Positions 26,588 through 34,734 are shown, counted from the first letter of the stretch. The stretch: DNA of 55,213 nt from Candidatus Segetimicrobium genomatis (GCA_005882275.1 VBAK01000151.1:1-55213), one strand, 5' to 3'. The notes: generated by a model from the letters alone, not told the origin. Program-made: numbers and translations.

Positions 26588-26961
26588 AGACCTTGAGAGT
26601 CGGCATCGCCAGTTACAAGGAGATGAAGGCTCGCACCATGGCGGTGGCCCGCGGCGAGCGCCGCGTCGGTCTCAATGAGCCTAAAGTTTGGTTCACCTCG
26701 ACGGAGTCGTTCGCCAAAGTCCTATCAGCCGGAAACCGTGAGCTGCTGCGGGTCATTGTCGCGAGGGCGCCTGGTTCGCTTGAGGAGTTGGCACGTATTA
26801 CGGGGAAGGCAAAGTCCAATCTGTCGCGCACGCTACGCACGATGGAAGGCTACGGGCTTGTCCGCCTTGAACGCGGTGCCCGCGGTCGGATCAGGCCTAA
26901 GGTTTTGCACGATCATGTGGAATTGGACCTGCCGCTCGCCCAACCGCGAAAGGCAGGGTGA
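26584..26961 (+). CDS. tumA: TumA-type antitoxin, winged HTH DNA-binding protein
   Basis: A 125-residue protein coupled to the preceding toxin by ATGA. The centre is a MarR/HTH-like fold: LLRVIVARAPGSLEELARIT, GKAKSNLSRTLRTMEGYGLV, then RLERG. This is the typical partner of DUF6516 toxins and probably both neutralises the toxin and represses the pair. The N-terminal 45 residues (SYKEMKARTMAVARGER) resemble those of related antitoxins. Confidence 0.8.
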   Translation: MKTLRVGIASYKEMKARTMAVARGERRVGLNEPKVWFTSTESFAKVLSAGNRELLRVIVARAPGSLEELARITGKAKSNLSRTLRTMEGYGLVRLERGARGRIRPKVLHDHVELDLPLAQPRKAG

Positions 26962-27346
26962 GGCGCGCGTTTAACCCGAAGTCTGGCGATCCAAGCTTCT
27001 CCCGCTATTCTGGTGCATTCCGTGCGACGGCACGAGCCGTGCGCCGGTCTTCGCTTTTTCACACCGAGGAGGTCGCGGGTTCGACCCCTGCCTCGCACAC
27101 CAAGGAAAATATGGCTTTCCGGACGGTTGCTCCTGAAGCTTCGCGCTCGTCTGCTATTTTCGGATGGCTTCCGAAATATCAAAACGCGCCACCCGATTAG
27201 ACGATCCGCTCGGAAAGTCCTTCCGGGGCGGTTGCGGGTCCAGCCGATGCGGTGGGGAGGATTCTCCGCGAGCCGCGCCCAAGGACTCGAACCGGAAAGT
27301 GTCCAGTATTTCGGACGCAAGCAAACCCCACAGATCGGAGACGTAC
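26962..27346 (+). other. Gene-free stretch with degraded tRNA-Val copy and abfA leader
   Basis: 385 bases without a supported gene. It contains a degenerate tRNA-Val duplicate. A TATTCTGGTGC resembling the tRNA promoter is at 27006-27016. An unrelated or mutated 5' half follows. At 27061-27102 are 42 bases matching the tRNA 3' part with one mismatch. A further 30 or so bases after it (GAAAATATGGCTTTCCGGAC) resemble those after the true tRNA. The rest (about 27175-27346) is the leader of the arabinofuranosidase gene; I see no clear operator there. Confidence 0.75.
27061..27102 (+). repeat. tRNA-Val 3'-end duplicate (att-like copy 2)
   Basis: Identical to 26045-26086 except for one base (ACACCA instead of CCACCA near the end). 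It covers the anticodon 3' side, the T arm and the acceptor 3' strand with CCA. With the intact tRNA it brackets the TumE/TumA pair in 1.0 kb. Confidence 0.9.
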
Positions 27347-28840
27347 GTGGCACGGATTACGCTGGATCCCCACCGACGGATCGGGACCGTCGACCGCGGC
27401 ATCTTCGGCGGCTTTATCGAACACCTGGGCCGGTGCATCTACGGGGGGATCTTCGAGGAAGGTTCGCCCCTCAGCGACGAGCGTGGCTTCCGGCGGGACG
27501 TACTCGAGGCCCTCCGCCCGTTTCGCATGCCCGTACTGCGGTGGCCCGGCGGGAACTTCGTCAGCGGCTACCACTGGCTCGACGGTGTAGGCCCCGTGGA
27601 GCAGCGGCCCCGCCGGATCGAGCTTGCCTGGCACGGGGAAGAGCCGAACCGATTCGGCACCGACGAGTTCATCGAGTATTGCCGGGCGCTCGGGACCGAC
27701 CCGTTCATCGTGGTCAACATGGGCTCCGGCACGATGGATGAGGCGCAGGCCTGGGTGGAGTACTGCAACGGCACGGGCGACACGCACTGGGCCAACCTGC
27801 GCCGAAAGCACGGCCACGAGGAACCGTACGGGGTGAAGTACTGGGGACTGGGCAACGAGATGTACGGAAAATGGCAGATCGGCTCGCTCAGCGCTGAGGA
27901 CTACGTGAAGAAGGCCCGGCAGTTCGCGGCGATGATGAAGTGGACCGATCCCAGCGTGCGGCTGGTGAGTTGCGGACAGCAGGGGTGGAACGACTGGGAC
28001 CGCATCGTGCTGGAGGGGCTCGCCGACCTCGTGGATTATCACTCGATTCATATCTACACGGGGAGCGACCTGTACTACACGAACGTGTTGCATCCGCATC
28101 AGGCCGACCGCGCGCTTCGCATCTGCGAGGCGACGATCGAACGCACCCGCTACGAGAAGCGGATCGACCACCCGATCTATATCGCCTACGACGAGTGGAA
28201 CGTATGGTACCGGGAGCGGAGCCCCGAGGCCCGCCGCGCCGGCCTGGAGGAGCGGTACAGTCTTGCCGACGCGGTGGCGGTGGCGACATTTCTCAACATC
28301 TTCATCCGGCACTGCCGCAGTGTGCGCATGGCCAACCTCGCCCAGATGGTCAACGTGATCGCTCCAATCGTGACGAGCCGGCAGGGGATGTTTCTGCAAA
28401 CGATCTATCATCCGTTCCGCTTGTACGCCGAGCATACTCGCGAGGTCGCGCTCGATGTCGATGTCGAGTGCGACACGTACGCCTTCGCGCCCGGGGAAGA
28501 GGATGTCTCCGTACGGCCGCACCGCATCGCCGACCTGGGGCCGTTTGCGCTTTTGGATGCCGCGGCCACCTGCGACGTGGAAGGACGGGAGATCTGTCTT
28601 GCCGTCGTCAACCGCGATCGGGAGCGCGCCATCGCCGCCACGATCCGGGTGCTCGACGGGACGATCGGGTCCCCGGTGCGCGCCTACGAGGTGTGGGGCG
28701 AGGACCCGGAAGTCACGAACTCCTTTGAGCGCCCTGCGGCGGTCGACGTGCGGGAGCGGCAGGTCGAGCGACGCGGGGCCGATCTCGGTCACGCGTTTCC
28801 GCCGCACTCCGTGACGGTCATGCGCATACCCGTTGGGTGA
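27347..28840 (+). CDS. abfA: Alpha-L-arabinofuranosidase, GH51
   Basis: A retaining GH51 enzyme that removes terminal alpha-L-arabinofuranosyl groups from arabinan and arabinoxylan pieces. It has 497 residues from GTG 27347; the frame is open further upstream but that part is not enzyme-like. The acid/base Glu171 is in YWGLGNEMYG and the nucleophile Glu283 in IAYDEWNVWY. The start ARITLDPHRRIGTVDRGIFG is typical. There is no signal peptide, so it acts in the cytoplasm on oligosaccharides imported by the adjacent transporter. Confidence 0.95.
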   Translation: MARITLDPHRRIGTVDRGIFGGFIEHLGRCIYGGIFEEGSPLSDERGFRRDVLEALRPFRMPVLRWPGGNFVSGYHWLDGVGPVEQRPRRIELAWHGEEPNRFGTDEFIEYCRALGTDPFIVVNMGSGTMDEAQAWVEYCNGTGDTHWANLRRKHGHEEPYGVKYWGLGNEMYGKWQIGSLSAEDYVKKARQFAAMMKWTDPSVRLVSCGQQGWNDWDRIVLEGLADLVDYHSIHIYTGSDLYYTNVLHPHQADRALRICEATIERTRYEKRIDHPIYIAYDEWNVWYRERSPEARRAGLEERYSLADAVAVATFLNIFIRHCRSVRMANLAQMVNVIAPIVTSRQGMFLQTIYHPFRLYAEHTREVALDVDVECDTYAFAPGEEDVSVRPHRIADLGPFALLDAAATCDVEGREICLAVVNRDRERAIAATIRVLDGTIGSPVRAYEVWGEDPEVTNSFERPAAVDVRERQVERRGADLGHAFPPHSVTVMRIPVG

Positions 28841-28887
28841 GCCGGCGCCCGGCGCACCGCCGGAGCGGGCGAGACGAGGGGGAGGGG

Positions 28888-30165
28888 ATGGCGATGGCGA
28901 GTGCGAGGCGACGGATGCCGAGACGCAGGTTTTTGCGAATCTTCGGAGCGTCGACGGCGGCGGTGGCGGGCGGATTGTGGAGGACCGCGCGGAGAAGCGC
29001 GGCGGTCCCCGCGAACCTGACCCTCGCGTTCTGGAACGGCCTCACCGGTCCCGACGGCCGGGTGATGGAAGGCATCGTGGCCGATTTCATGTCGCAGCAC
29101 CCGACGATCAAGATCGAACAGCAGCAGCTGCCGTGGACCGACTTCCACACAAAGATGCTGATGTCGATCCCGGCCGGCCAGGCGCCCGATGTCGCGATCA
29201 TGCACACTTACGAAAAGCCGCGGTACGTTCAGAGCGGCGCGTTGACCGAGTTCTCGGACGCGGACCTGCAGGCGCTGGGGTTCCAGCAAAAAGACTTCGC
29301 GCCGCGGGCGTGGGACGGAGGCATCTACCAGGGCAAGCGGTACTCGGTGCCGCTCGACATCCACGCCATGTGCCTGTACATCAACAATCCTCTCTTCAAG
29401 AGCGCGAACTTGTGGGTCGACAACGAGCCCAAGGCGCCGAGGAATCAGGCGGAGTTCCTGGCCGCCTGCCAGGCGCTGACGAAAGGTGACCACTGGGGCG
29501 TGGCCTGGTTGCAGCGCGGGGTGGGTTGGGCGTTCCAGATGCTGCTGTGGCAGAATGGGGGCGACATGTTCGACGCCCAGGGGGAACCGACGCTGGACAG
29601 TCCCGCGGCGATCGAGGCGATGCAGTTCATTCAAGACCTCAATAAGAAATATCATGTCACGCCGGAGGGCATCACCGGTAACCCTGCGGAGGCGTTCCAG
29701 ACCGGCAAGATCGGGATGGCGGTCCACGGGGATTGGTTGACGCCCGCGTTCGTCGCGGCGAACATGGATTTCACGGTCGTGCCCGCGCCGACGTTCTTCA
29801 AGCAGCGGGCGGTGTGGGCGGGATCCCACCAATTCTACCTGCCGGTGCAGCGCCGGCCCGACAGCGCGAAGCGCGAGGCGGCGCTCGTGTTCATCAAGTG
29901 GATCAGCGAGCACAGTCTCGCCTGGGCGCAGGGCGGCCATATCCCGGCCCGCACGGCGCTGACCGCCACCCCGGGTTTCCGGGCGCGAAAGCAGGCGGTC
30001 CTGCTCACCGACGGGTCCTACTGGCACTTCATGCCGGCTGTGCCGAAGATTCTTGTCGAGGAGAGCCTCATCACCGCGGCGCAGGAGCAGATCTTCTTAG
30101 GACGGGCGACGCCGAAGGAGGCCCTGCGGTCGCTCAACGACCAGATTAAGCGCGCACGGATTTGA
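28888..30165 (+). CDS. ABC sugar-binding protein with Tat signal
   Basis: An extracellular solute-binding protein of family 1, 425 residues, ATG after GGGGGAGGGG. The N-terminus RRRFLRIFGASTAAVAGG fits a twin-arginine signal, unusual next to the Sec-type signals of the other two binding proteins here. The body has LTLAFWNGLTGPDGRVMEGI and WQNGGDMFDAQGEPTLDSP. The operon with abfA suggests that it binds arabino-oligosaccharides (inference). Confidence 0.92.
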   Translation: MAMASARRRMPRRRFLRIFGASTAAVAGGLWRTARRSAAVPANLTLAFWNGLTGPDGRVMEGIVADFMSQHPTIKIEQQQLPWTDFHTKMLMSIPAGQAPDVAIMHTYEKPRYVQSGALTEFSDADLQALGFQQKDFAPRAWDGGIYQGKRYSVPLDIHAMCLYINNPLFKSANLWVDNEPKAPRNQAEFLAACQALTKGDHWGVAWLQRGVGWAFQMLLWQNGGDMFDAQGEPTLDSPAAIEAMQFIQDLNKKYHVTPEGITGNPAEAFQTGKIGMAVHGDWLTPAFVAANMDFTVVPAPTFFKQRAVWAGSHQFYLPVQRRPDSAKREAALVFIKWISEHSLAWAQGGHIPARTALTATPGFRARKQAVLLTDGSYWHFMPAVPKILVEESLITAAQEQIFLGRATPKEALRSLNDQIKRARI

Positions 30166-30213
30166 GCCGGGCACTCCGGTCGTGAAGGCCGTGGGGTCGA
30201 CGGGGAGCCAGGG

Positions 30214-31152
30214 ATGACGCCGTCGGTTATCGTACGGCCGATCGACGCGGTGCCGCCCGCGGCGCGCCGGGCTATGATCGCCGTCCAGCGGCGGGAGGCA
30301 TGGAGCGCCTATGCGTTGCTGGCGCCGTACCTCGTTGCTTTTCTGGCGTTCATGGTCGTGCCGTCCTCGTACGGTTTGTTCCTGAGCTTCACGGACTTCC
30401 GTCTCGGCATCGCCCATCCCCACTGGACGGGCCTGTCGAATTTCGCGTATGTCCTGACCGACCCGTTGTTTCGGACCACCGTCACCAACACCATCGTGTT
30501 CGTGCTGGAGAGCACGCCGGCGTTGATTGTCATTCCGCTCGCGCTGGCCGTCGTGCTGAACCAGCGGCTGCCGTTCCGGGCGTTCTTTCGGGGGGCGTTC
30601 TTCCTGCCTTTTACGCTCTCCGTGACAGTGGTCAGCATTTGCTGGTGGTGGCTGCTCGATCCTAATTTCGGACCGGTGTACTTCTACCTCAAAGAACTCG
30701 GGCTCCATCCGCGCTCCTGGATCAGCACCCCCGCCCTGGCGATGGCGGCGGTCGTTATCGCTACGGTCTGGTGGACCGCGGGGTACAACATGGTCCTGTT
30801 CCTCGCCGGCCTCCAGGAGATCCCCTTTCACCTGTACGAAGCCGCCCGCATCGACGGCGCCGGCGGCTGGCGTCAATTTTGGACGGTCACGCTCCCGTTG
30901 CTACGTCCGACGACGCTCTTTGTCATCGTCATTCAACTGATCGCGTCGTTCCAGGTCTTCGGGCAGGTGTACGTGATGACCAACGGCGGGCCTGGCAACG
31001 GCACCCGAACGGTGATCCAGTACGTCTACGAGACGGCGTTTGTCCAGTTGCAGATGTCGGAAGGCGCCGCGGCCGCCTGGGTGCTGTTTGTGATGATCCT
31101 GGCGTTCAGCTTGGCTCAGTTCAAACTCCTGTCGGGTCATACCGAGTATTAG
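30214..31152 (+). CDS. Sugar ABC transporter permease, AraP/MalF type
   Basis: A CUT1 permease of 312 residues with six membrane segments. The start of TM1 reads YALLAPYLVAFLAFMVVPSS. The EAA loop is YEAARIDGAGGWRQFWTVTL. FGQVYVMTNGGPGNGTRTVI is a conserved periplasmic-side motif of this subfamily. It lies 48 bases after the binding protein and 3 bases before the partner permease. Probably imports arabino-oligosaccharides. Confidence 0.93.
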   Translation: MTPSVIVRPIDAVPPAARRAMIAVQRREAWSAYALLAPYLVAFLAFMVVPSSYGLFLSFTDFRLGIAHPHWTGLSNFAYVLTDPLFRTTVTNTIVFVLESTPALIVIPLALAVVLNQRLPFRAFFRGAFFLPFTLSVTVVSICWWWLLDPNFGPVYFYLKELGLHPRSWISTPALAMAAVVIATVWWTAGYNMVLFLAGLQEIPFHLYEAARIDGAGGWRQFWTVTLPLLRPTTLFVIVIQLIASFQVFGQVYVMTNGGPGNGTRTVIQYVYETAFVQLQMSEGAAAAWVLFVMILAFSLAQFKLLSGHTEY

Positions 31153-31155
31153 CCG

Positions 31156-32031
31156 ATGGCCGTCCTGGAGTTTGAAAAGGCAGGCCTGCGCCGCGCGCCG
31201 GCGCGGTTCTCGATGGGAGCCATCCTGGCCGTCCTCAGCCTGGCTGCGCTTGCGGCGGCGTGGCTTCTCCCGCTGGCGTGGATCGCCGTGACCTCGCTCA
31301 AGCCGGCCCCCGAGATCATCCGGCTGCCGATCCGCTGGCTCCCCGCGCATCCCACGGCGCACAACTTCGCGGTCGCGCTGACCACCAACCGCACGGCCCC
31401 CATCAGCCGAGCCTTCCTCAACAGCACGATCGTGGCGGTCAGCGAGACCCTCCTCACGCTGGCGCTCGACACCATGGCCGGCTATGCGCTGGCGAGGCTT
31501 GAGTTCCCCGGCCGCCGCCTCGCCTTCGGGGTCGTCGTGGCGAGCATCATGGTCCCGTTCCAGGTCACCCTGGTGCCACTGTACCTGATGTTTCAGCAGG
31601 CGGGCTGGCTGAACACGTACCAGGCGCTGGTCTTGCCGGGTCTTTCCCGCGCGTTCGGCGTCTTCCTGATGCGGCAGTTCTTCCTGACCTTGCCGCGGGA
31701 TCTCTCGGATGCCGCGCGCATCGACGGCGCAGGCCCACTGACGGTCTTTACGCGTGTCGCGCTGCCGCTGGTGAGGCCGGCGCTCGCGGCGCTAGGGATC
31801 TTCACGTTTTTGCGCAGCTGGAACGAGTTCACATGGCCGTTGATCGCCACCAGCCGAAACGACATGATGACGCTCCCGGTGGCGCTGTCCCGCCTCCTCG
31901 GTTCCTTCTTCGTCGAATACGGGATTGTGATGGCAGGCGCGACGGTCGCCGCCCTTCCGCTGATCATCGTGTTCTTCGTGGCGCAGCGGCAAATCATCCA
32001 GGGCGTCGCCCTGACCGGGATGAAGGACTGA
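31156..32031 (+). CDS. Sugar ABC transporter permease, AraQ/MalG type
   Basis: The second CUT1 permease, 291 residues. The EAA loop is LSDAARIDGAGPLTVFTRVA, with the conserved FLRSWNEFTWPLIATSRND after it. Six hydrophobic segments. It ends the abfA operon 28 bases before the third tRNA-Val fragment at 32060. No ATPase is present, so the system probably borrows a shared MsmK/UgpC-type subunit encoded elsewhere. Confidence 0.93.
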   Translation: MAVLEFEKAGLRRAPARFSMGAILAVLSLAALAAAWLLPLAWIAVTSLKPAPEIIRLPIRWLPAHPTAHNFAVALTTNRTAPISRAFLNSTIVAVSETLLTLALDTMAGYALARLEFPGRRLAFGVVVASIMVPFQVTLVPLYLMFQQAGWLNTYQALVLPGLSRAFGVFLMRQFFLTLPRDLSDAARIDGAGPLTVFTRVALPLVRPALAALGIFTFLRSWNEFTWPLIATSRNDMMTLPVALSRLLGSFFVEYGIVMAGATVAALPLIIVFFVAQRQIIQGVALTGMKD

Positions 32032-32059
32032 ACGGAGGACCGAATGGCGAGACGTGTCC

Positions 32060-32077
32060 CCCCTGCCTCGCCCACCA
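32060..32077 (+). repeat. tRNA-Val 3'-terminal 18-mer (att-like copy 3)
   Basis: CCCCTGCCTCGCCCACCA is identical to the last 18 bases of tRNA-Val (26069-26086), in the same orientation and 5.99 kb downstream. It lies in the short gap between the abfA transporter operon and vapC. It fits an attR-type boundary of a tRNA-integrated element. Confidence 0.85.
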
Positions 32078-32106
32078 GATCGAACGTGCTCGGCTCCATC
32101 GCATGG

Positions 32107-32547
32107 TCACGGGAATGGATGGACATGCAGTCCAAGCGCTTCCGCGTCTGTGCGCTGCTTGGCGTCGGCCGTCAGAAATGGGATCGGCGTTCCAAGGCTC
32201 TCCTGGAATACCAGGGATGATGCGATGTGAAGCGCGTCGGCCGCCCGTGCGGCGGCGTGGCCCAATACGTCTTCCGCCCGCCCCAGGATTGATGGCGTGA
32301 CCTCGACGAGTGTCCACCACGGGCGCTCGTCGGCTGCGCGCGCCAGCGCGGTGCGTAGACCGGTCGAGGACAGTCCTCCGCTGCGATGCTTGGCGTGCAG
32401 CGCGGCGGTGAGTTCGAGCAGTCCGTATGCAGAGATGACGACGCGGTGATGGGATGTCAGCCGAATCGCCTCGGCTGTGCCCTGCTCGCGGACGTAGCGT
32501 CTCACCAGCATGCTCGTATCGATGTACGCCCAGGGCAGTCCGGTCAT
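32107..32547 (-). CDS. vapC: VapC-family PIN-domain toxin
   Basis: A PIN ribonuclease toxin of 146 residues. Acidic active-site residues fit the family: Asp10 (WAYIDTSMLVRRY), Glu45 (YGLLELTAAL), Asp104 (AADALHIAS) and Asp128 (FLTADAKQ). The start overlaps the antitoxin stop by 4 bases. It probably cleaves tRNA or rRNA when released. It lies right beside the tRNA-Val fragment that bounds the accessory region. Confidence 0.92.
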   Translation of the reverse strand: MTGLPWAYIDTSMLVRRYVREQGTAEAIRLTSHHRVVISAYGLLELTAALHAKHRSGGLSSTGLRTALARAADERPWWTLVEVTPSILGRAEDVLGHAAARAADALHIASSLVFQESLGTPIPFLTADAKQRTDAEALGLHVHPFP

Positions 32548-32810
32548 CGCTCGTCCCGCTGGTCACTGATGATCTGTGCTGCCGGCCGTCCTCGCGCCGA
32601 GACAGGACGTGCCCGGGGGGGCGTGCCGGTCTTCGCCGCCGGGCGGATCAGGCCCGCACGCGCAAACCGGTCGAGGGCTGTCTCCGGTCGCAGTGGGGCG
32701 ATGATGGCGAAGGGACGGCCGCGATCGGTCAGGATGACCTCCTCGCCGTCACGAACGGCCCGCATCGCCTTCGAGAACTGCTGGTTGGCCTCTCGGAGCC
32801 CAAGTCTCAC
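32544..32810 (-). CDS. vapB: Phd/YefM-type antitoxin of the VapBC pair
   Basis: An 88-residue antitoxin starting with GTG after TAGGAG. The N-terminal half is the Phd/YefM fold (LREANQQFSKAMRAVRDGEE, VILTDRGRPFAIIAPL). The C-terminal, Pro/Arg-rich part is the toxin-binding tail. It is first in the operon and presumably represses it through the upstream repeats. Confidence 0.9.
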   Translation of the reverse strand: MRLGLREANQQFSKAMRAVRDGEEVILTDRGRPFAIIAPLRPETALDRFARAGLIRPAAKTGTPPRARPVSARGRPAAQIISDQRDER

Positions 32811-32824
32811 AGTGGGTCGCTCCT

Positions 32825-32856
32825 ATTGTAGTGACATGCAGCTACATCATCGTAGC
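32825..32856 (-). promoter_or_regulatory. vapBC promoter and candidate operator
   Basis: On the minus strand TACAAT (32830-32825) is a good -10. It is overlapped by interleaved inverted repeats: TGTAG at 32827-32831 with CTACA at 32842-32846, and GCTAC at 32841-32845 with GTAGC at 32852-32856. Such repeats over a -10 are typical of toxin-antitoxin autoregulation. The -35 is weak. Confidence 0.5.
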
Positions 32857-32993
32857 ATCCCGGGAGGCTGCGGGTCAACAACGGCGCTGCGGGTCGCTGT
32901 TTGGGGCTTCATCCACAAGGGAACGAGTGGTTCTTCGGTGAAGGGAATACGGTTCCGGGACGGCCATGGATCGTGAAGGGAGGAGGTGCGGAA

Positions 32994-34298
32994 ATGCTCT
33001 CGACACGGACGGTGGCGTGCGCGGTGGCGGTCGCCTTGGTTGTCGCCGCGGTGCCGGTCGCGATCAATGCCCAGGGAGCAGTGCAGCTCAAGTACTATTA
33101 CCCGGTCGGTGTCTCCGGGCCCCTGAACAAGCTCATGACCGAGATGGTGAACGATTTCAATACCGCGCACCCAGGCATCAAGGTCGAGCCGGTGTTCGCC
33201 GGAAACTACGTCGAGGCGATGGCCAAGGCGATGACGGGCGTCATGGGCGGCAACCCGCCCGACGTGGCGGTGCTGGACACGCCCGAGCTCTTCTCGCTGC
33301 TCGACCGGGACGCCATCATTCCGCTGGACGACATGGTCGCGCAAAGCGGCGGCAAGGCCTGGCTGGACGATTTCTACGGCGCCTTCCTGTTGAACGCGCG
33401 CGCCAACGGTCACATCTGGAGTATTCCCTGGCAGCGCAGCACGCCGATCTTCTACTACAACAAAGACCTCTTTCAGAAGGCCGGGCTGGATCCGAACCAG
33501 CCCCCGAAGGACTGGACGGAACTCGTCGCCGACGCCCAGAAGCTGACGATGCGGGATCAGAGCGGGCATGTGACGCAGTGGGGCGTCCAGATTCCCGTGG
33601 TGGACACCTCGCCGTGGATCATCCAGGGGTTCATCATTCAGGCGGGCGGGGACCTGGCCGACCCCGACGGCAGGTGGGTGAAGTTCAACTCTCCGCAGGC
33701 CGAGCGGGCGGTCCAGTTCATCCTCGATTTGCAGAACAAATACAAGGTGCATCCTCCGGGGGCATCGAGCGAGGCCTTCTGGGACCAAACGAGCCAGGAC
33801 TTCATCCAGCAGAAGGTGGCGATGATCTACCTGTCCACCGGCGCAATGACATTCATCCGGAAGAACGCGACCTTCCAGTGGGGGGCGGCGTTTATGCCGG
33901 GAGACAAGCGGTACGGCGCTCCCACGGGCGGCGGGAGCTTCTATATCTTCAAGAAGATTCCACCGGAGCACCAAAAGGCGGCATGGACGTTCGTTCGCTG
34001 GATGACCGAGCCGGCAACCGCGGCGCGCTGGACGATCGGCACCGGGTACGTGCCCATCCGCAAAAGCGAATTGTCACTGCCCGCCTTTCGAGAGTACCTC
34101 AAGATAGCGCCTCAGGCGTTGACGGCGACAAGGCAGCTGCAATACGCGGGGGAACAGATGACGGTCCACGAGGTGGATCGGGTAGGCTTGCTCCTGGTGA
34201 CGGCGGTTCAAGCCGCGCAGACCGGCCGGCTCACTGTCAAGGCGGCGCTGGACCAAGCCCAGCGAGATGCCACGGCAATTCTCAATCAGTACAAGTAG
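32994..34298 (+). CDS. Orphan ABC sugar-binding protein (paralogue of 22049-23488)
   Basis: A family 1 solute-binding protein of 434 residues with a short Sec signal (STRTVACAVAVALVVAAVPV, cleavage after INA). The ATG follows GGGAGGAGG. The mature part is about 70% identical by eye to the binding protein at 22049-23488, sharing GPLNKLMTEMVNDFN and IPWQRSTPIFYYN. No permease genes accompany it, so it may feed the permeases at 20265-22023 with a related substrate. A strong hairpin follows the stop. Confidence 0.92.
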   Translation: MLSTRTVACAVAVALVVAAVPVAINAQGAVQLKYYYPVGVSGPLNKLMTEMVNDFNTAHPGIKVEPVFAGNYVEAMAKAMTGVMGGNPPDVAVLDTPELFSLLDRDAIIPLDDMVAQSGGKAWLDDFYGAFLLNARANGHIWSIPWQRSTPIFYYNKDLFQKAGLDPNQPPKDWTELVADAQKLTMRDQSGHVTQWGVQIPVVDTSPWIIQGFIIQAGGDLADPDGRWVKFNSPQAERAVQFILDLQNKYKVHPPGASSEAFWDQTSQDFIQQKVAMIYLSTGAMTFIRKNATFQWGAAFMPGDKRYGAPTGGGSFYIFKKIPPEHQKAAWTFVRWMTEPATAARWTIGTGYVPIRKSELSLPAFREYLKIAPQALTATRQLQYAGEQMTVHEVDRVGLLLVTAVQAAQTGRLTVKAALDQAQRDATAILNQYK

Positions 34299-34317
34299 AT
34301 TCGGATGAGGCGGCGGA

Positions 34318-34344
34318 GCGGGGGCACGTTGTAGAGGCCCCCGC
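34318..34344 (+). terminator. Hairpin after the orphan binding protein
   Basis: GCGGGGGC (34318-34325) pairs perfectly with GCCCCCGC (34337-34344) around an 11-base loop, 20 bases after the stop codon. No T-run follows, so it is either a weak intrinsic terminator or an mRNA-stabilising hairpin. Confidence 0.55.
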
Positions 34345-34467
34345 TCGGCGAGCCAACCAACTACCGAACGAACAAGAAAAAACCGCCGCTGTTCGGCAGG
34401 AAGACCGACCTCACCTCGAATTTTTCTCCAGCATGACAGGATCGCCACGCCAACAAGGAGCAGGTCC

Positions 34468-34734
34468 GTGCCCACCAAATTGCAGCACGCCGTTGCCCGC
34501 TGCGAATCCTATCTGCGCGACCACCCCGACGCGACGGTCGCGGAAGCCATCACGGCCCTGTGGGACTCGTTTGGGTTGGATCGAAACGACGTCCTTCCGC
34601 ACATGCAGATTTGGTTCCCCGATGACACCCAGGAGACAATCCAGCGCGCGATAGTCCGGCAGGTATGGGTGGCGGCGTTTACGGAGGCGTCACAACTCCC
34701 TCCTGCACGGCCCTCATGGCGGGCCCGAGCGTAG
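34468..34734 (+). CDS. Small hypothetical protein
   Basis: An 88-residue product starting at GTG after AAGGAGCAGG. It reads PTKLQHAVARCESYLRDHPD followed by ATVAEAITALWDSFGLDRND, mostly helical and acidic in the centre. I do not recognise a family. The ribosome-binding site and codon usage support it as a gene. It is isolated between the hairpin and the opposing thioesterase. Confidence 0.6.
   Translation: MPTKLQHAVARCESYLRDHPDATVAEAITALWDSFGLDRNDVLPHMQIWFPDDTQETIQRAIVRQVWVAAFTEASQLPPARPSWRARA

Noticed and set aside
26958..27200. Open frame of 80 codons after the antitoxin gene
   Set aside because: It runs through the tRNA-Val 3'-end copy and has no ribosome-binding site or family features.
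27164..27346. N-terminal 61-residue extension of the arabinofuranosidase from ATG 27164
   Set aside because: The extra residues overlap the decayed tRNA flank, show no GH51 similarity, and the GTG at 27347 gives the normal enzyme start and length.
31994..32566. Minus-strand frame of 190 codons overlapping vapC
   Set aside because: It runs through the vapC gene in another frame and across the tRNA fragment; no recognisable protein features.
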